Shown: positions 35,581 to 44,817 of the stretch, in pieces
Position numbering within the stretch: the stretch's first letter is position 1
Layout: the number at the start of each line of letters is the position of its first letter
Origin: JAGVSV01 sp050952845
GTDB taxonomy: Bacteria > Bacillota > Clostridia > Christensenellales > Aristaeellaceae
Direction: 5' to 3'
DNA: 64,000 nt
Assembly: GCA_050952845.1 (NCBI GenBank)
Contig: JBMNLP010000001.1
Location: forward strand, 3,224,001-3,288,000
Notes under the pieces: model-generated
The model's database searches: none
The model's input: the letters and a program-made list of their open reading frames with translations, nothing else
Told to the model about the DNA's origin: nothing
Made by a program: the position numbers and the translations under genes

Positions 35581-35614
35581 TTCGTCTCGTGCGCCCCTTT
35601 CATTGACTAATAGC

Positions 35615-35643
35615 ATTATACGCCTTCAATGCGTACTTGTCAA
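35615..35643 (-). promoter_or_regulatory. Consensus promoter of hicAB
   Basis: A perfect TTGACA (35638-35643, minus strand), a 17-base spacer and TATAAT (35615-35620). Such a full-consensus promoter implies that repression by HicB is needed to keep expression low. Confidence 0.8.
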
Positions 35644-35750
35644 TGATTTATAATACTCAGGTTACTATATATCAGTTTTCGGTTATTTATCGTTTATTAA
35701 AAAAGACTGGAATACAGTTGTTATAAACAGCAGCAGGATGGAGACAACAC

Positions 35751-37232
35751 TTATCTGTGAAACAGCTTGTGCGTCTGGTATTTCGGCTCGCTGGTCAGGT
35801 TGACGCCCAGGCGGCGGAATATGTTTTCATCGGCCTGGGAGAGGATCACCGTCGTATGCACTTCGCAGCCCTTCAGCATGGGCAGCTGCGCCATGGCCAG
35901 GGCGGCGGAAGGGCTGGTGGCGGCGGTGATGGACAGCGCCACCAGGATTTCGTCGGAGTGCAGCCTGGGGTTGCGGTTGCCTAAGTATTGGCACTTCAGG
36001 TCCTGAACAGGGCCGATCACTTCCGGCGGGATTAATTTGTCGGGCTTGGGAATGCCAGCTAGCTTTTTCAGGGCGTTCAATATCAGCGCCGCCGAGGCGC
36101 CCAGCAGGCTGGATGTCTTGGAGGTCACCACGGTGCCGTCGGGCAGCTGGATCGCGGCGGCGGGGGCGCCGGTCTGGTCGGCGCGCTTGCGGGCTGCCGC
36201 CAGCACCGGCCGGTCGTCATCGGTCAGGTTCAGCTGCTGCATGAGCAGCCGCAGCTTGTCCACCTCCTCCTCGGTAGCCAGGCCTTTTCTCGTTTCGCAC
36301 AGCTTGGAATAAAAGCGGCGGATCACCTCCTGCCTGGCAGCGGCGCAGATCATCGCGTCATCCGTGAAGCAGTAGCCCACCATGTTGACCCCCATGTCGG
36401 TGGGCGATTTGTAGGGCGATTCGCCCCATATTTTGGCGAAGATGGCGTTGAGAATGGGGAAAACCTCGATGTCGCGGTTGTAGTTCACCGTTGTAACGCC
36501 GTAGGCTTCCAGATGAAACGGGTCGATCATGTTGATATCGTTCAAATCCACCGTCGCGGCTTCGTAGGCGATGTTGACGGGGTGCTTCAGCGGCAGGTTC
36601 CATATGGGAAAGGTTTCAAACTTGGCGTAGCCGGCCCGAACGCCGCGCTGATGCTCCTGGTACAGCTGCGACAGGCACACCGCCATCTTGCCGCTGGCAG
36701 GCCCCGGCGCCGTCACGAGAATGAGCGGGCGGGTCGTTTCAATGAAATCGTTTTTACCGTAGCCTTTTTCGCTGACAATCAGCGGCACATCCACAGGGTA
36801 GCCGGCGATGGGGTAGTGCAGGCACACCTTGATGCCCAACTGTTTGAGCCGGCGCCTGAAGTTGTTGGCGATGGCCTGCCCGCTGTAGCGCGTGATCACC
36901 ACCGTGCCCACATACAGCTCGATTGCCCGGAAAGCGTCGATGAGGCGCAGCACCTCGGCGTCGTAGGTGATGCCCAGGTCGCCGCGCACCTTGTTTTTTT
37001 CAATGTCGTCGGCATTGATGACGATGACGATTTCAAGCTGGTCGCGCAGCGTCAGCAGCATGCTGATCTTGCTGTCGGGGTGAAATCCCGGCAGCACGCG
37101 CGCGGCGTGGTAATCATCAAACAGCTTGCCGCCCATCTCCAGGTATAGCTTGCCGCCAAAGCTGTCGATCCGCTCCATGATGCGCTGGGATTGCAGCGCG
37201 GTATATTGCTCGTGATCAAAACCCGTTTTCAT
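35751..37232 (-). CDS. DUF1846 family protein
   Basis: A 493-residue soluble protein matching the conserved DUF1846 family of Bacillota. Landmarks are GFDHEQYTALQSQRIMERI at the N-terminus, a central LVTAPGPASGKMAVCLSQLYQEH that resembles a P-loop, and NRNPRLHSDEILVALSITAATSP near the C-terminus. Structures of family members exist, but the biochemical role is not established. The length is normal. Confidence 0.85.
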   Translation of the reverse strand: MKTGFDHEQYTALQSQRIMERIDSFGGKLYLEMGGKLFDDYHAARVLPGFHPDSKISMLLTLRDQLEIVIVINADDIEKNKVRGDLGITYDAEVLRLIDAFRAIELYVGTVVITRYSGQAIANNFRRRLKQLGIKVCLHYPIAGYPVDVPLIVSEKGYGKNDFIETTRPLILVTAPGPASGKMAVCLSQLYQEHQRGVRAGYAKFETFPIWNLPLKHPVNIAYEAATVDLNDINMIDPFHLEAYGVTTVNYNRDIEVFPILNAIFAKIWGESPYKSPTDMGVNMVGYCFTDDAMICAAARQEVIRRFYSKLCETRKGLATEEEVDKLRLLMQQLNLTDDDRPVLAAARKRADQTGAPAAAIQLPDGTVVTSKTSSLLGASAALILNALKKLAGIPKPDKLIPPEVIGPVQDLKCQYLGNRNPRLHSDEILVALSITAATSPSAALAMAQLPMLKGCEVHTTVILSQADENIFRRLGVNLTSEPKYQTHKLFHR

Positions 37233-37253
37233 CAATCAATGCACACATGCCCA

Positions 37254-37279
37254 TATAACGCGCAAATCCACGCGTTATA
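37254..37279. repeat. Perfect hairpin upstream of the DUF1846 gene
   Basis: TATAACGCG (37254-37262) and CGCGTTATA (37271-37279) form a nine-base stem with an eight-base loop and no T-run. It lies between the P-loop gene and the DUF1846 gene and could be an operator or an RNA-stabilising hairpin. Confidence 0.4.
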
Positions 37280-37315
37280 CAGCTTCGTTCTCCTCATGAT
37301 GCCCGGTAAACCGGC

Positions 37316-37726
37316 TCAGATAAAATGCTTGCGGATATAATCCGGCGCCTCGGCGTCATCACAGCTGACACTCAGCACAAACAGGATGTTGTGCTTATCG
37401 CCCAGCGCCTCCAGCTGCTGGAAGAACCATTCGGTTTCATGGGGCGGGACGTTCACAAGCCTGAGAAATGCGTCGATATATACCTGCCCGATGTCGAAAT
37501 TCTGCGACAACATGCCGCACAGAAAGCCGAAGAACATCTCGGGGCCGACCATGCCGTATTCGCCGGCGTTGACAAAACGCACCTCGTGCCGCAGGTCGAA
37601 CATATAGCGGTTATCGTCGTCGACAAAGATCACGTCGCCTTTGTGTTCCTTGATGGCGTTGTTGGCCATGTCGATAATCCGCTTGGTTTTTCCGGAACCT
37701 TTTTTACCATGTATTACCTGTATCAT
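37316..37726 (-). CDS. Small P-loop ATPase-like protein
   Basis: About 136 residues starting MIQVIHGKKGSGKTKRIIDM, a Walker A motif (GKKGSGKT) at residues 7-14, with VYIDAFLRL as a possible Walker B strand. GGAGG precedes the ATG at 37726. Similar short ATP-binding proteins occur in Clostridia without an assigned role. It is just upstream of the DUF1846 gene in the same direction. Confidence 0.6.
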   Translation of the reverse strand: MIQVIHGKKGSGKTKRIIDMANNAIKEHKGDVIFVDDDNRYMFDLRHEVRFVNAGEYGMVGPEMFFGFLCGMLSQNFDIGQVYIDAFLRLVNVPPHETEWFFQQLEALGDKHNILFVLSVSCDDAEAPDYIRKHFI

Positions 37727-37845
37727 GGGCACCCTCCTTCTTATTGATCGCTTTGGCATTTTGATTATACCTCATGGAGCCGAATAAATCCAGGCCTGTT
37801 GTATAGAACTTGACAATAATATCCGCCTGGGATAGAGTGAAATCC

Positions 37846-38829
37846 ATGAATGCTATTGCAGCTTTGGACAGGAAAGAACACACGGAACAAGCGCTGACAG
37901 TGCTGTGCGCCGATATCGGCGGCTCCAAACTGGCAGCCGGCTTGGCAGACCAGGACGGCCATATTCTGGTTGACAAGCGGTATCCGTTGACGGATTTATC
38001 GCCGGACACCATGGTTCGTGAGGTTGTGCGCGCGCTGCAGGAGGTGGCGGCGCTGTTTCCCGGCTGCACCCCCGCAGCGATTGGCGCAACCATTCCGGGC
38101 TTGGCCGACGCCGCGCGCGGCGTCTGGGTGGAGTCCAGCTTCTCAGGGATCCGCAATGTGCCGATTGCAGGGATGTTGGAGGAAGCCATCGGCCTGCCTG
38201 CCTTCATTCTCAATGATATCCAGGCCTGTGCTCTTGCCGAGCGCCGGTTCGGTTGCTGCCGGGACACGGATGATTTCTTGTGGGTGACGGTCTCAAACGG
38301 CATCGGCGGGGCTGTATTCTCAAACGGTCAACTGATGAGAGGAAGCAGCGGAAACGCGGGAGAGATTGGCCATGTTGTCGTGGTGGAGGGTGAAGGCGCC
38401 CGGCTGTGCAAATGCGGCAACCATGGCTGTGCGGAGATCCATGCGTCCGGGCGCGCCATCCCGGAAAACTATCGGGAGATGGGCGGCAGCGGGCACCCCG
38501 GTGCGAAAGAAATCGCCGAATTGGCCCGGAAGGGGGATTCTGCAGCCATCCGCACTTGGCAATTGGAAGGCGTTCTGCTGGGGAGGGCAATCGGTGCGGC
38601 TGTGAACCTTCTCAATCCGGCTAAAGTGGTGATCGGCGGCGGCGTTTCCCACAGCTTTGACCTGTTTGAGAATGCCCTGCGGGACACACTTGGCACACAT
38701 ATTTACAGGAGTGCCAACCCGAGCGTATCCTTGCAGCCAAGCCCCCTCTACGACCAGGCAGGGCTGCTGGGGGCGGCATGCCTGGCATGGCGGGGCATCC
38801 GCGCAGATATGGAAGGGGGATTCATTTGA
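37846..38829 (+). CDS. ROK-family sugar kinase
   Basis: About 327 residues with the ROK features: an N-terminal ADIGGSKLAAGLAD ATP-binding loop, the catalytic Asp in LNDIQACALAE, VSNGIGGAV, and the ROK zinc site in GHVVV...CKCGNHGCAEIHASG. It should phosphorylate a hexose or a related sugar or amino-sugar. The start at 37846 has a GGATAGAGTG site; an in-frame start at 37810 lacks one. The stop is four bases from the ATG of the SIS-domain gene, so the two are co-transcribed. Confidence 0.8.
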   Translation: MNAIAALDRKEHTEQALTVLCADIGGSKLAAGLADQDGHILVDKRYPLTDLSPDTMVREVVRALQEVAALFPGCTPAAIGATIPGLADAARGVWVESSFSGIRNVPIAGMLEEAIGLPAFILNDIQACALAERRFGCCRDTDDFLWVTVSNGIGGAVFSNGQLMRGSSGNAGEIGHVVVVEGEGARLCKCGNHGCAEIHASGRAIPENYREMGGSGHPGAKEIAELARKGDSAAIRTWQLEGVLLGRAIGAAVNLLNPAKVVIGGGVSHSFDLFENALRDTLGTHIYRSANPSVSLQPSPLYDQAGLLGAACLAWRGIRADMEGGFI

Positions 38830-39404
38830 AACATTATCTTCAAAACTACGCGGATATACTGCACAGCGTGTCCCGGAACTTAGACCCGTCGCAATTCGGT
38901 AAAATGGTCGATATTCTGGCAAAAGCCTACCGGGAAGACAGGCAGGTGTTCATTGCGGGGAATGGCGGCAGTGCCGGAACGGCCAACCATTTTGCCTGCG
39001 ATTTCAGCAAAAATGCGGTGCAGGAAGCAGGGAAACGCCGCTTCCGGCTGCTGTCCCTGAGCGACAATGTAGAGAAAATCACGGCGCTTGCCAACGATAT
39101 CGCCTATGAGGAAGTGTTCGCTTTCCAGCTGGAAAACCTGTGGCGGGAGGGCGATGTGCTCATCGTGGTCAGCGCCAGCGGCAATTCGCCCAACATCGTG
39201 CGCGCTTGCGAGTTTGCCCGCGCACGCCAGGCGCCTATCATCGGCCTGGTGGGGTTTGACGGCGGGAAGGTCAGGGACCTTGCGGATGCCCTGATGCTGG
39301 TCCCCCTGTGCTCATATGAGCAGGTGGAGGATGTGCACCTTATCATTTTGCACATGCTCGTCTGCTATTTCAAAGACCATCCGGAGCTGTTGGAAACGGC
39401 CTGA
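38826..39404 (+). CDS. GmhA-like SIS-domain sugar-phosphate isomerase
   Basis: A 192-residue protein with the SIS fold of sedoheptulose-7-phosphate isomerase. FIAGNGGSAGTANHFACDFSKN is the phosphate-binding loop, VSASGNSPNI the second, and EQVEDVHLIILHMLVCYF carries the active-site Glu/His region of GmhA. AAGGGGG precedes the ATG at 38826, which overlaps the ROK gene stop. It likely acts on the product or substrate of the kinases nearby. Confidence 0.75.
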   Translation: MKHYLQNYADILHSVSRNLDPSQFGKMVDILAKAYREDRQVFIAGNGGSAGTANHFACDFSKNAVQEAGKRRFRLLSLSDNVEKITALANDIAYEEVFAFQLENLWREGDVLIVVSASGNSPNIVRACEFARARQAPIIGLVGFDGGKVRDLADALMLVPLCSYEQVEDVHLIILHMLVCYFKDHPELLETA

Positions 39405-39445
39405 GGCTGACGCACGCATCCTCAACGATGATGGTGTAATGTACT

Positions 39446-40450
39446 CTAAATATACAGCAACCGGTTCATCGTCAGCAGGTTATCCTCCGGCGTGTCGACC
39501 GGGATTTCACAGCCCGCCGCGATGCAGGTGTTGCTTTGCGATGCCTTGATGCAGTGCAGGACGGCTTCGTGCACGGTGTCTGCGTCCCCCCTGAGCATCA
39601 CGCTCACAGGGTCCATATTGCCGTTGATGACCGTCCGGGTGCCCGAAAACAGCTTGACCGCTTTTTCAAAGTCCACCATCCAGTCGATGTCCATGATATC
39701 CGGCTTGACCAGATCGCGGATTTTCGGAAGAAGCGCCGTGGAGTTCCCGCAGATATGCAGTTTGACCTTGGCGCCCAGGCTTTTAATGTATTCCACCAGA
39801 CGCCGGTCGTATTGCACGGCGAATTTATCATAAATAGCTGGTCCCACCAAAGAGGCGACAGCGTTGCCCACGCCGATGATGTCCGCGCCCGCCTCCACCT
39901 GGACCTTCGCGAAGCGGCACTGCCCCGCGAGGATAAACTCCATGGTTTCCTCCAGGTAGTCTTCCTCGTCTGCCAGGTCAACCATCAACTCGCTCACGCC
40001 GCGCAGGTCGGCCAGCGCCGCCAGCACCCCTTCCACCCAGCCGATGACGGGGTATTTGCCGGCTGTTCTTTTATAGAGAGCCTCCACGCCCCGAACCCGG
40101 TCCAGCGTGCGCGGACTGTCAAGCGGATCAAAGTTTATCAGCTTGGCAGCGTCCCCCGGAGACCGGATGAGCGGCGTCCTGCTGAACGGCACGCCGTTGT
40201 CCGGGAACTCGATTTGCGCGCCATAGGCGGAAGCCTCGCGCATGGGGTCTGAAACCACACTCACGGCATCCAGGCCAAACTTCTCTGCGCAGATGAGGTT
40301 ACCCTCAACCAGTACTTTGTAGTCCTGCACATAGCGGGCATAGTTGACCCCGGCCATTCTGGCAGCCAGAGCCATCATGATGTTCAGGTTGGGGATCTTA
40401 TCCACTGCCGATCCGTCCAGCCGCGCGTATAACCGTTCCTTGGGGGTCAT
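39446..40450 (-). CDS. Uroporphyrinogen decarboxylase-like (MtaA-type) protein
   Basis: A 334-residue TIM-barrel protein of the UroD superfamily. LHICGNST together with a later Cys (CIAAGCEIP) matches the HxCG...C zinc site of corrinoid:coenzyme M methyltransferases (MtaA/CmuA), rather than the arginine-rich site of heme UroD. It may transfer a methyl group or act as a lyase; the substrate is unknown. GGAGG precedes the ATG. It is the last gene of a leftward cluster with the kinase, the deoxyhypusine-synthase-like gene and the HAD gene. Confidence 0.7.
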   Translation of the reverse strand: MTPKERLYARLDGSAVDKIPNLNIMMALAARMAGVNYARYVQDYKVLVEGNLICAEKFGLDAVSVVSDPMREASAYGAQIEFPDNGVPFSRTPLIRSPGDAAKLINFDPLDSPRTLDRVRGVEALYKRTAGKYPVIGWVEGVLAALADLRGVSELMVDLADEEDYLEETMEFILAGQCRFAKVQVEAGADIIGVGNAVASLVGPAIYDKFAVQYDRRLVEYIKSLGAKVKLHICGNSTALLPKIRDLVKPDIMDIDWMVDFEKAVKLFSGTRTVINGNMDPVSVMLRGDADTVHEAVLHCIKASQSNTCIAAGCEIPVDTPEDNLLTMNRLLYI

Positions 40451-40538
40451 GGCTACCGCGTCCTCCTTTTTTACTCCCGTTCAGTCTAATCTCACTGTAT
40501 GGGATGCTGCCGCGCGAGGCAAACACCGCGCTTGCCCG

Positions 40539-41564
40539 CTACAGCAGGGTCTCTAAGCGTTTTCTGACCTGGTCCAGGCTGGCGGTGCCGGTTGTTCCAA
40601 TTTGCTGTATGGTGATAGATGATATACAGCTGCCCAGCAGGGTGGCTTCGCTGAGACGCAGGCCCAGGGTCAGCCCAAGCATGGTGCCGGCCGTGGTTGC
40701 GTCGCCCGCACCGACGATATCCAGCGGTCCCTCAACCCTGAAAGCCGGGATGTGCGTTTCGCAGGCAGACTCAAACACGCAGGCGCCCCGGCTGCCCAGG
40801 GTTGTGACCACCGCCCTGCCTGTCCGCTCACGCAGGGCTCTGCCACAGCGCAGGATGGCATCCAGGTCCTCCGGGTCTGCCTGCGGGTCAATGGCCTGCA
40901 CCAGTTCCTTTTCGTTGCATTTGACGATGATGCCGCGAAAGGCGGCGGCAAAACGACGGGAGTCCACATAGATCGGTTTCTCAGGATACCGGCTGGCCAG
41001 CAAAGCCAGCTCAGCGCGTATCCTGTCGGTAACGGCGGAGTGATTGCGCGTTTCATACTGGTCCACAACGATCACGCCCATCGCCCATTCCGTGGAGGCG
41101 CGCAGGCTTTTGATCAGATCCTCCTCCAGCGCAGGAGAAAGGGGTCGGACGCTTCGGATGTCCAGCCGGTTTAATTCCTGATAGCTGCCATCCGCCTGGC
41201 TGCGCATGGGTTTGATATAGACATTGGTCGGATACTGGCTGGAGCGCGTCATCAGCATCGTCTGGGCGCCGGTGGCTGTCAGCGCCCGCTCCAGCTCAAA
41301 TCCCTCTCCGTCATCGCCCAGCAGACCGGCGCACATGACCTGGGCTCCCAGGGCCCTGAGGTTGTTGACAACCGTGCCCGCGGCGCCCGCGCTGTGACGC
41401 ACGTCCGTTACCTGATAAGCGGTCAGGCCGGTTTCACGGGACAGTTCGTCCCGTGTAGAATCGATAAGCAGGTATTTGTCCAGACAATAGTCGCCGAACA
41501 CCGCGATGCGCCGGCTTTCGGCTTCCCCAAGCCGGTCCAGGATGCGCCGTGCTGCTTCCCTCAT
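40539..41564 (-). CDS. PfkB-family kinase, HldE/RfaE-like
   Basis: A 341-residue ribokinase-fold protein resembling the kinase half of HldE (ADP-heptose synthesis). It has VFGDYCLDKYLLID at the N-terminus, a GAAGTVVNNLRALGAQV region with a GLLGDDGEG loop, and the catalytic GAGDATTAGTMLG near residue 280. The adenylyltransferase half is absent. It overlaps the upstream gene by four bases. With the GmhA-like isomerase and HAD phosphatase it suggests a heptose-phosphate-like substrate. Confidence 0.75.
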   Translation of the reverse strand: MREAARRILDRLGEAESRRIAVFGDYCLDKYLLIDSTRDELSRETGLTAYQVTDVRHSAGAAGTVVNNLRALGAQVMCAGLLGDDGEGFELERALTATGAQTMLMTRSSQYPTNVYIKPMRSQADGSYQELNRLDIRSVRPLSPALEEDLIKSLRASTEWAMGVIVVDQYETRNHSAVTDRIRAELALLASRYPEKPIYVDSRRFAAAFRGIIVKCNEKELVQAIDPQADPEDLDAILRCGRALRERTGRAVVTTLGSRGACVFESACETHIPAFRVEGPLDIVGAGDATTAGTMLGLTLGLRLSEATLLGSCISSITIQQIGTTGTASLDQVRKRLETLL

Positions 41565-42538
41565 CGCGTTTCACACTCCAGATTCAAGGCTATCCTTGCC
41601 AGATGCGGCAGGGTGTCGCGGTGTTCCCCCTGCACATAATAGCTGCGCCCCCCGTCGGCGACGGAGCGCGCCAGAATGGTTTTCCACGGGCGGAAATAAT
41701 AGCGCGGGTTGTCCTTGGGCGGCGCTTCGCCCACCGGTCCGTCCCCCAGCGGCTGGATATCGAATACGCCGTTGGTGATATGGATGATCTGCTTGCCCTG
41801 CTGTTTAGCCACGTTACGCGCCATCGCCAAAGCCTTGAGGAAGACCTCCGGCCCGGTGACTGCAGAGCCAAAGTTCATAAAGACCCCGCCTTCCAGGTTG
41901 CAAACCGACTGCGTGTAAACCAGGAAATCCGTATAGCTGGCTTGACCAAGCGCTGCGCCGTCACAATTGGGATGCTCGTGGATGATATCGCAGCCGATGC
42001 CCACATGCACCGTCACCGGGACACCCAGGTGATATGCCATGCCCAGCACGCTGGATTCGCGGTGGGGCAGCTTCTCCTCCCAGATGTAGCGGCCAATCGC
42101 CTCTCCTATCCCAAGGTTGTCCCGGACACCGGCGTTGATGATATCGTTCATCTCTCCTGTTTCCCGCCACAGCCCGAACTGGCCCAGGCTGATATAGCGG
42201 GCGACGCTTTCACAGGTGGCGCCAAAGCGGGCCAGCTCATAATCGTGGATGGAGCCGGCGCCGTTGGTGGCCAAGTGGGTCAGCAACCCTTCCCGCATCA
42301 GCGCAATCATGTGCGGGCCGCAGCCGGAGCGGATGACATGGCCGCCATACATGAGGATGCTGGCGGCGCCTCGCCGTTTCGCGGTGACCAGATCTTCTGC
42401 CAACAGGGGCAAGGCGGGGTGGCTGAAGGGGCGCAGTTCATCCTGCAGCCCGATCATGACGCCGATGTCAATGTCGCTCTTCCGTTCATGGAAGGGCAGC
42501 ACCTGTAGTTTACTGCGGTCAAACAGCGGAAATGGCAT
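41561..42538 (-). CDS. Deoxyhypusine-synthase-like protein
   Basis: About 325 residues. YGGHVIRSGCGPHMIALMREG and THLATNGAGSIHDYELA...GATCESVA resemble the NAD-binding core of the deoxyhypusine synthase superfamily, and GCDIIHEHPNCDGAALG lies in the region around its active site. Bacteria have no eIF5A, so it probably acts on another substrate, perhaps a sugar derivative given the neighbours. GGGGAGA precedes the chosen ATG. It overlaps both neighbouring genes, implying tight coupling. Confidence 0.45.
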   Translation of the reverse strand: MPFPLFDRSKLQVLPFHERKSDIDIGVMIGLQDELRPFSHPALPLLAEDLVTAKRRGAASILMYGGHVIRSGCGPHMIALMREGLLTHLATNGAGSIHDYELARFGATCESVARYISLGQFGLWRETGEMNDIINAGVRDNLGIGEAIGRYIWEEKLPHRESSVLGMAYHLGVPVTVHVGIGCDIIHEHPNCDGAALGQASYTDFLVYTQSVCNLEGGVFMNFGSAVTGPEVFLKALAMARNVAKQQGKQIIHITNGVFDIQPLGDGPVGEAPPKDNPRYYFRPWKTILARSVADGGRSYYVQGEHRDTLPHLARIALNLECETR

Positions 42539-43385
42539 AGGGTTCTCCCCCCTTCTCCAGCGCATTCATCAAAGCCTGCGCGTCAGAAAAATCCGGGATA
42601 ATCATGTCGGCGCCTGCATCCAACAGGCGGCGGCGCTTGCGCTCATTGATGCCTTCCCGCCGCCGCTCATCTGTGGCAAGGCCAACGGTATAGCCGCCGA
42701 CGCCGGCTACCAGTTCGATTTCAACAAAGCCATCGCCAAAAGACAGCAGCTCGCTGCCGTCCACCTTGTTTTTTTCCAGGATGCTGCGGATGACAAGCTC
42801 CTTGGAGCAGTCGGTGATGTCGTCGCGTGCGCCGTAGATGCGCTGACCAAACCAGGCGTCCAGACCCAGCAGGCCGGCTTCGCGCAGGACATCCTTCTCA
42901 TCCGTGCCGCTGGCCAGGAAGAGCTGGTAACCGCGATCCTTCAAAAGCTGAAGCAGCCGCACGCTGCCTTTGACAAGGTAGTCCCCGGGGTCGGCTCCGC
43001 CTTCAAGCGCGGCGATGCGGTTGCTGATATGGATGTTCAGCCTGCGCAGGTATTCATTCTTGTAGTCGCCAGGCTTAAGCGGCTTCCCACCGCGCTTGCT
43101 GACTTCCTCCGCCAGCCGGATGCACTGGAAGATGGTCTGCTTGCCGGTAAGCGTATCCACAAAATCAGTCACAACCCGGTCAAGGCCCGCTTCTTCCCGC
43201 GCCCCGGGCACTTCCTGCAGCACCTGGACGAAGTAGGGGATCATGATGTCCTGCCAGCCTTCCCGGATGAGGCTTAGGGTGCCGTCAAAGTCAAACAGCG
43301 CAAAGCGGAAGGGCGGCGGGCTGGGCGGCCTGCGCACGACTTCAATATATGCGTTTTCAGGCAAGGAATCCTTTTTGCCGATCAT
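42519..43385 (-). CDS. HAD-superfamily phosphatase
   Basis: About 288 residues with HAD motif I FDFDGTL, motif II in LASGT, a conserved Lys (CSKELVIRSIL) and motif IV in SFGDGFVEIE, with a cap domain between motifs I and II. It should dephosphorylate a sugar phosphate. GGAGG precedes the ATG at 43385; a longer frame is not native. It is the first gene of the four-gene leftward cluster. Confidence 0.75.
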   Translation of the reverse strand: MIGKKDSLPENAYIEVVRRPPSPPPFRFALFDFDGTLSLIREGWQDIMIPYFVQVLQEVPGAREEAGLDRVVTDFVDTLTGKQTIFQCIRLAEEVSKRGGKPLKPGDYKNEYLRRLNIHISNRIAALEGGADPGDYLVKGSVRLLQLLKDRGYQLFLASGTDEKDVLREAGLLGLDAWFGQRIYGARDDITDCSKELVIRSILEKNKVDGSELLSFGDGFVEIELVAGVGGYTVGLATDERRREGINERKRRRLLDAGADMIIPDFSDAQALMNALEKGGEPYAISAV

Positions 43386-43445
43386 ATGATTTGACTGACC
43401 TCCCGGACAAAATTTGTTTGAAAATATCATAAGCAATCGCCTTTG

Positions 43446-44675
43446 TCAATCGCCCTGTGACCTTGTGTCATATCGGCTGTTTTCCCGTTGCGCCGGGCTA
43501 TCTGTGGTGTCGTGCCGCGTGCTCATGCCGAAAAGCATCAGCGCCGTCCCTATAAAGGACACCGCCGAGCCGATCAGCAGCGACAAGCGGACGCCCAGGC
43601 TGTCGATCATCAGGCCGCCCGCCAGGCTGGCTGTAAAATACCCCAGCGTCACCATAGCGCTTAAAAAGGATTGGCCTCTGCTGGTATTGTTCTCGTCCAT
43701 GATGTCGCCGATATAGCGCACCGACGCTGGTGTGTACAGCGCGAAGCCCAGCACCTGGAAGGTGCTGGCCACGTACAGTGCCGGCATGCTGCCGGCTATT
43801 GCCGTGAAAAACATCTTGACGGTGAAAAACACAGCCGATACCCGCAGCATGCTGACGCAGGAATACCGGCTGCGCAGGCGGCCGAACAGCAGCATCACAG
43901 GCAGCTCCACCATAGCGATATAGCTGATCAGAAAGCCCATGGCGCTGCTGTTGCCGCCCACATTTCGAACGATTTGAAAATAATAGTTGTTGGTCAGCGC
44001 GTGGCCGAAAAATAAAAACACGCTGCCCAGCAGCAACAGCAGGTAGTTTCGATTTTGCAGAAAACCGGCGATGTCCGGCGCGCTTTTTTTCAACACCGGC
44101 TGCGCGGGGCTGGCTGGAAAGCCGCGGAACAGCGCCATCAGCGCCGCCATCAGCAGCAACAACGCCATGCTGGTCAGCGGAATGACATTCGTCCCGCTCG
44201 CCTTCGTCCATTCGCCTAACAGGACCGACATCGCCGAGAACAGAAGGGACGCCGAGCCGCGCGCAAGCCCGAAGTTAATCCGGTAGCCCCTGCGCTCAAT
44301 ATAGAAGCACAGCGATGATATCAGCGGTTGGATCACCTGCGTGCTGACGATGCTGAATACATAGAGCACAAAGGTGAACCGGTTCGCCGTGTCTGCCATG
44401 AGTCCCAGCGACGCCATGGCGCCCAGCCCCGCAATCAGGGCGATGAGGGTAGGCAGCCGTATTTTCTTGGACTTGTCGGCCAGGCTGCCGATCACAGGCT
44501 GCAACAGAAAGCTGGACAGGCTGGCAATGGCCAGCAGCACGCCGATGCGGGCATTGGTGTAGGCCCTGCTCAGCAGGTAGACACCGGCAAACATGCTCAC
44601 CGAGCAGACTGACGACCAGTACGTCCAATGGACCGCAACATACCCGCGGTTCAACGCCGCATTCGATTGCTTCAT
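43446..44675 (-). CDS. MFS transporter, LacY-like sugar/proton symporter
   Basis: About 409 residues with twelve transmembrane segments, the MFS loop GSLADKSKKIRLP, and the general layout of the oligosaccharide:H+ symporter group. GGGGGG precedes the ATG at 44675. It lies just upstream of the HAD-PfkB-UroD cluster in the same direction, so it may import the substrate of that pathway. Confidence 0.7.
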   Translation of the reverse strand: MKQSNAALNRGYVAVHWTYWSSVCSVSMFAGVYLLSRAYTNARIGVLLAIASLSSFLLQPVIGSLADKSKKIRLPTLIALIAGLGAMASLGLMADTANRFTFVLYVFSIVSTQVIQPLISSLCFYIERRGYRINFGLARGSASLLFSAMSVLLGEWTKASGTNVIPLTSMALLLLMAALMALFRGFPASPAQPVLKKSAPDIAGFLQNRNYLLLLLGSVFLFFGHALTNNYYFQIVRNVGGNSSAMGFLISYIAMVELPVMLLFGRLRSRYSCVSMLRVSAVFFTVKMFFTAIAGSMPALYVASTFQVLGFALYTPASVRYIGDIMDENNTSRGQSFLSAMVTLGYFTASLAGGLMIDSLGVRLSLLIGSAVSFIGTALMLFGMSTRHDTTDSPAQRENSRYDTRSQGD

Positions 44676-44779
44676 GCTCTGCCCCCCGAATGGATTGTCC
44701 TGCATTATACGTTTGCTGTGTTGGAGGATGCAAGGGCTTGGTGATAAGAACGATATTCTGGCCAAAACAATCATGCTGT

Positions 44780-44808
44780 TTGACAGACCCTGTGCGGCAC
44801 GCTACAAT
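44780..44808 (+). promoter_or_regulatory. Near-consensus promoter of the F420-ligase-like gene
   Basis: TTGACA (44780-44785), a 17-base spacer and TACAAT (44803-44808). Transcription should start near 44815, downstream of every in-frame ATG, so translation must use another codon. Confidence 0.65.
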
Positions 44809-44817
44809 GCTGACAGT

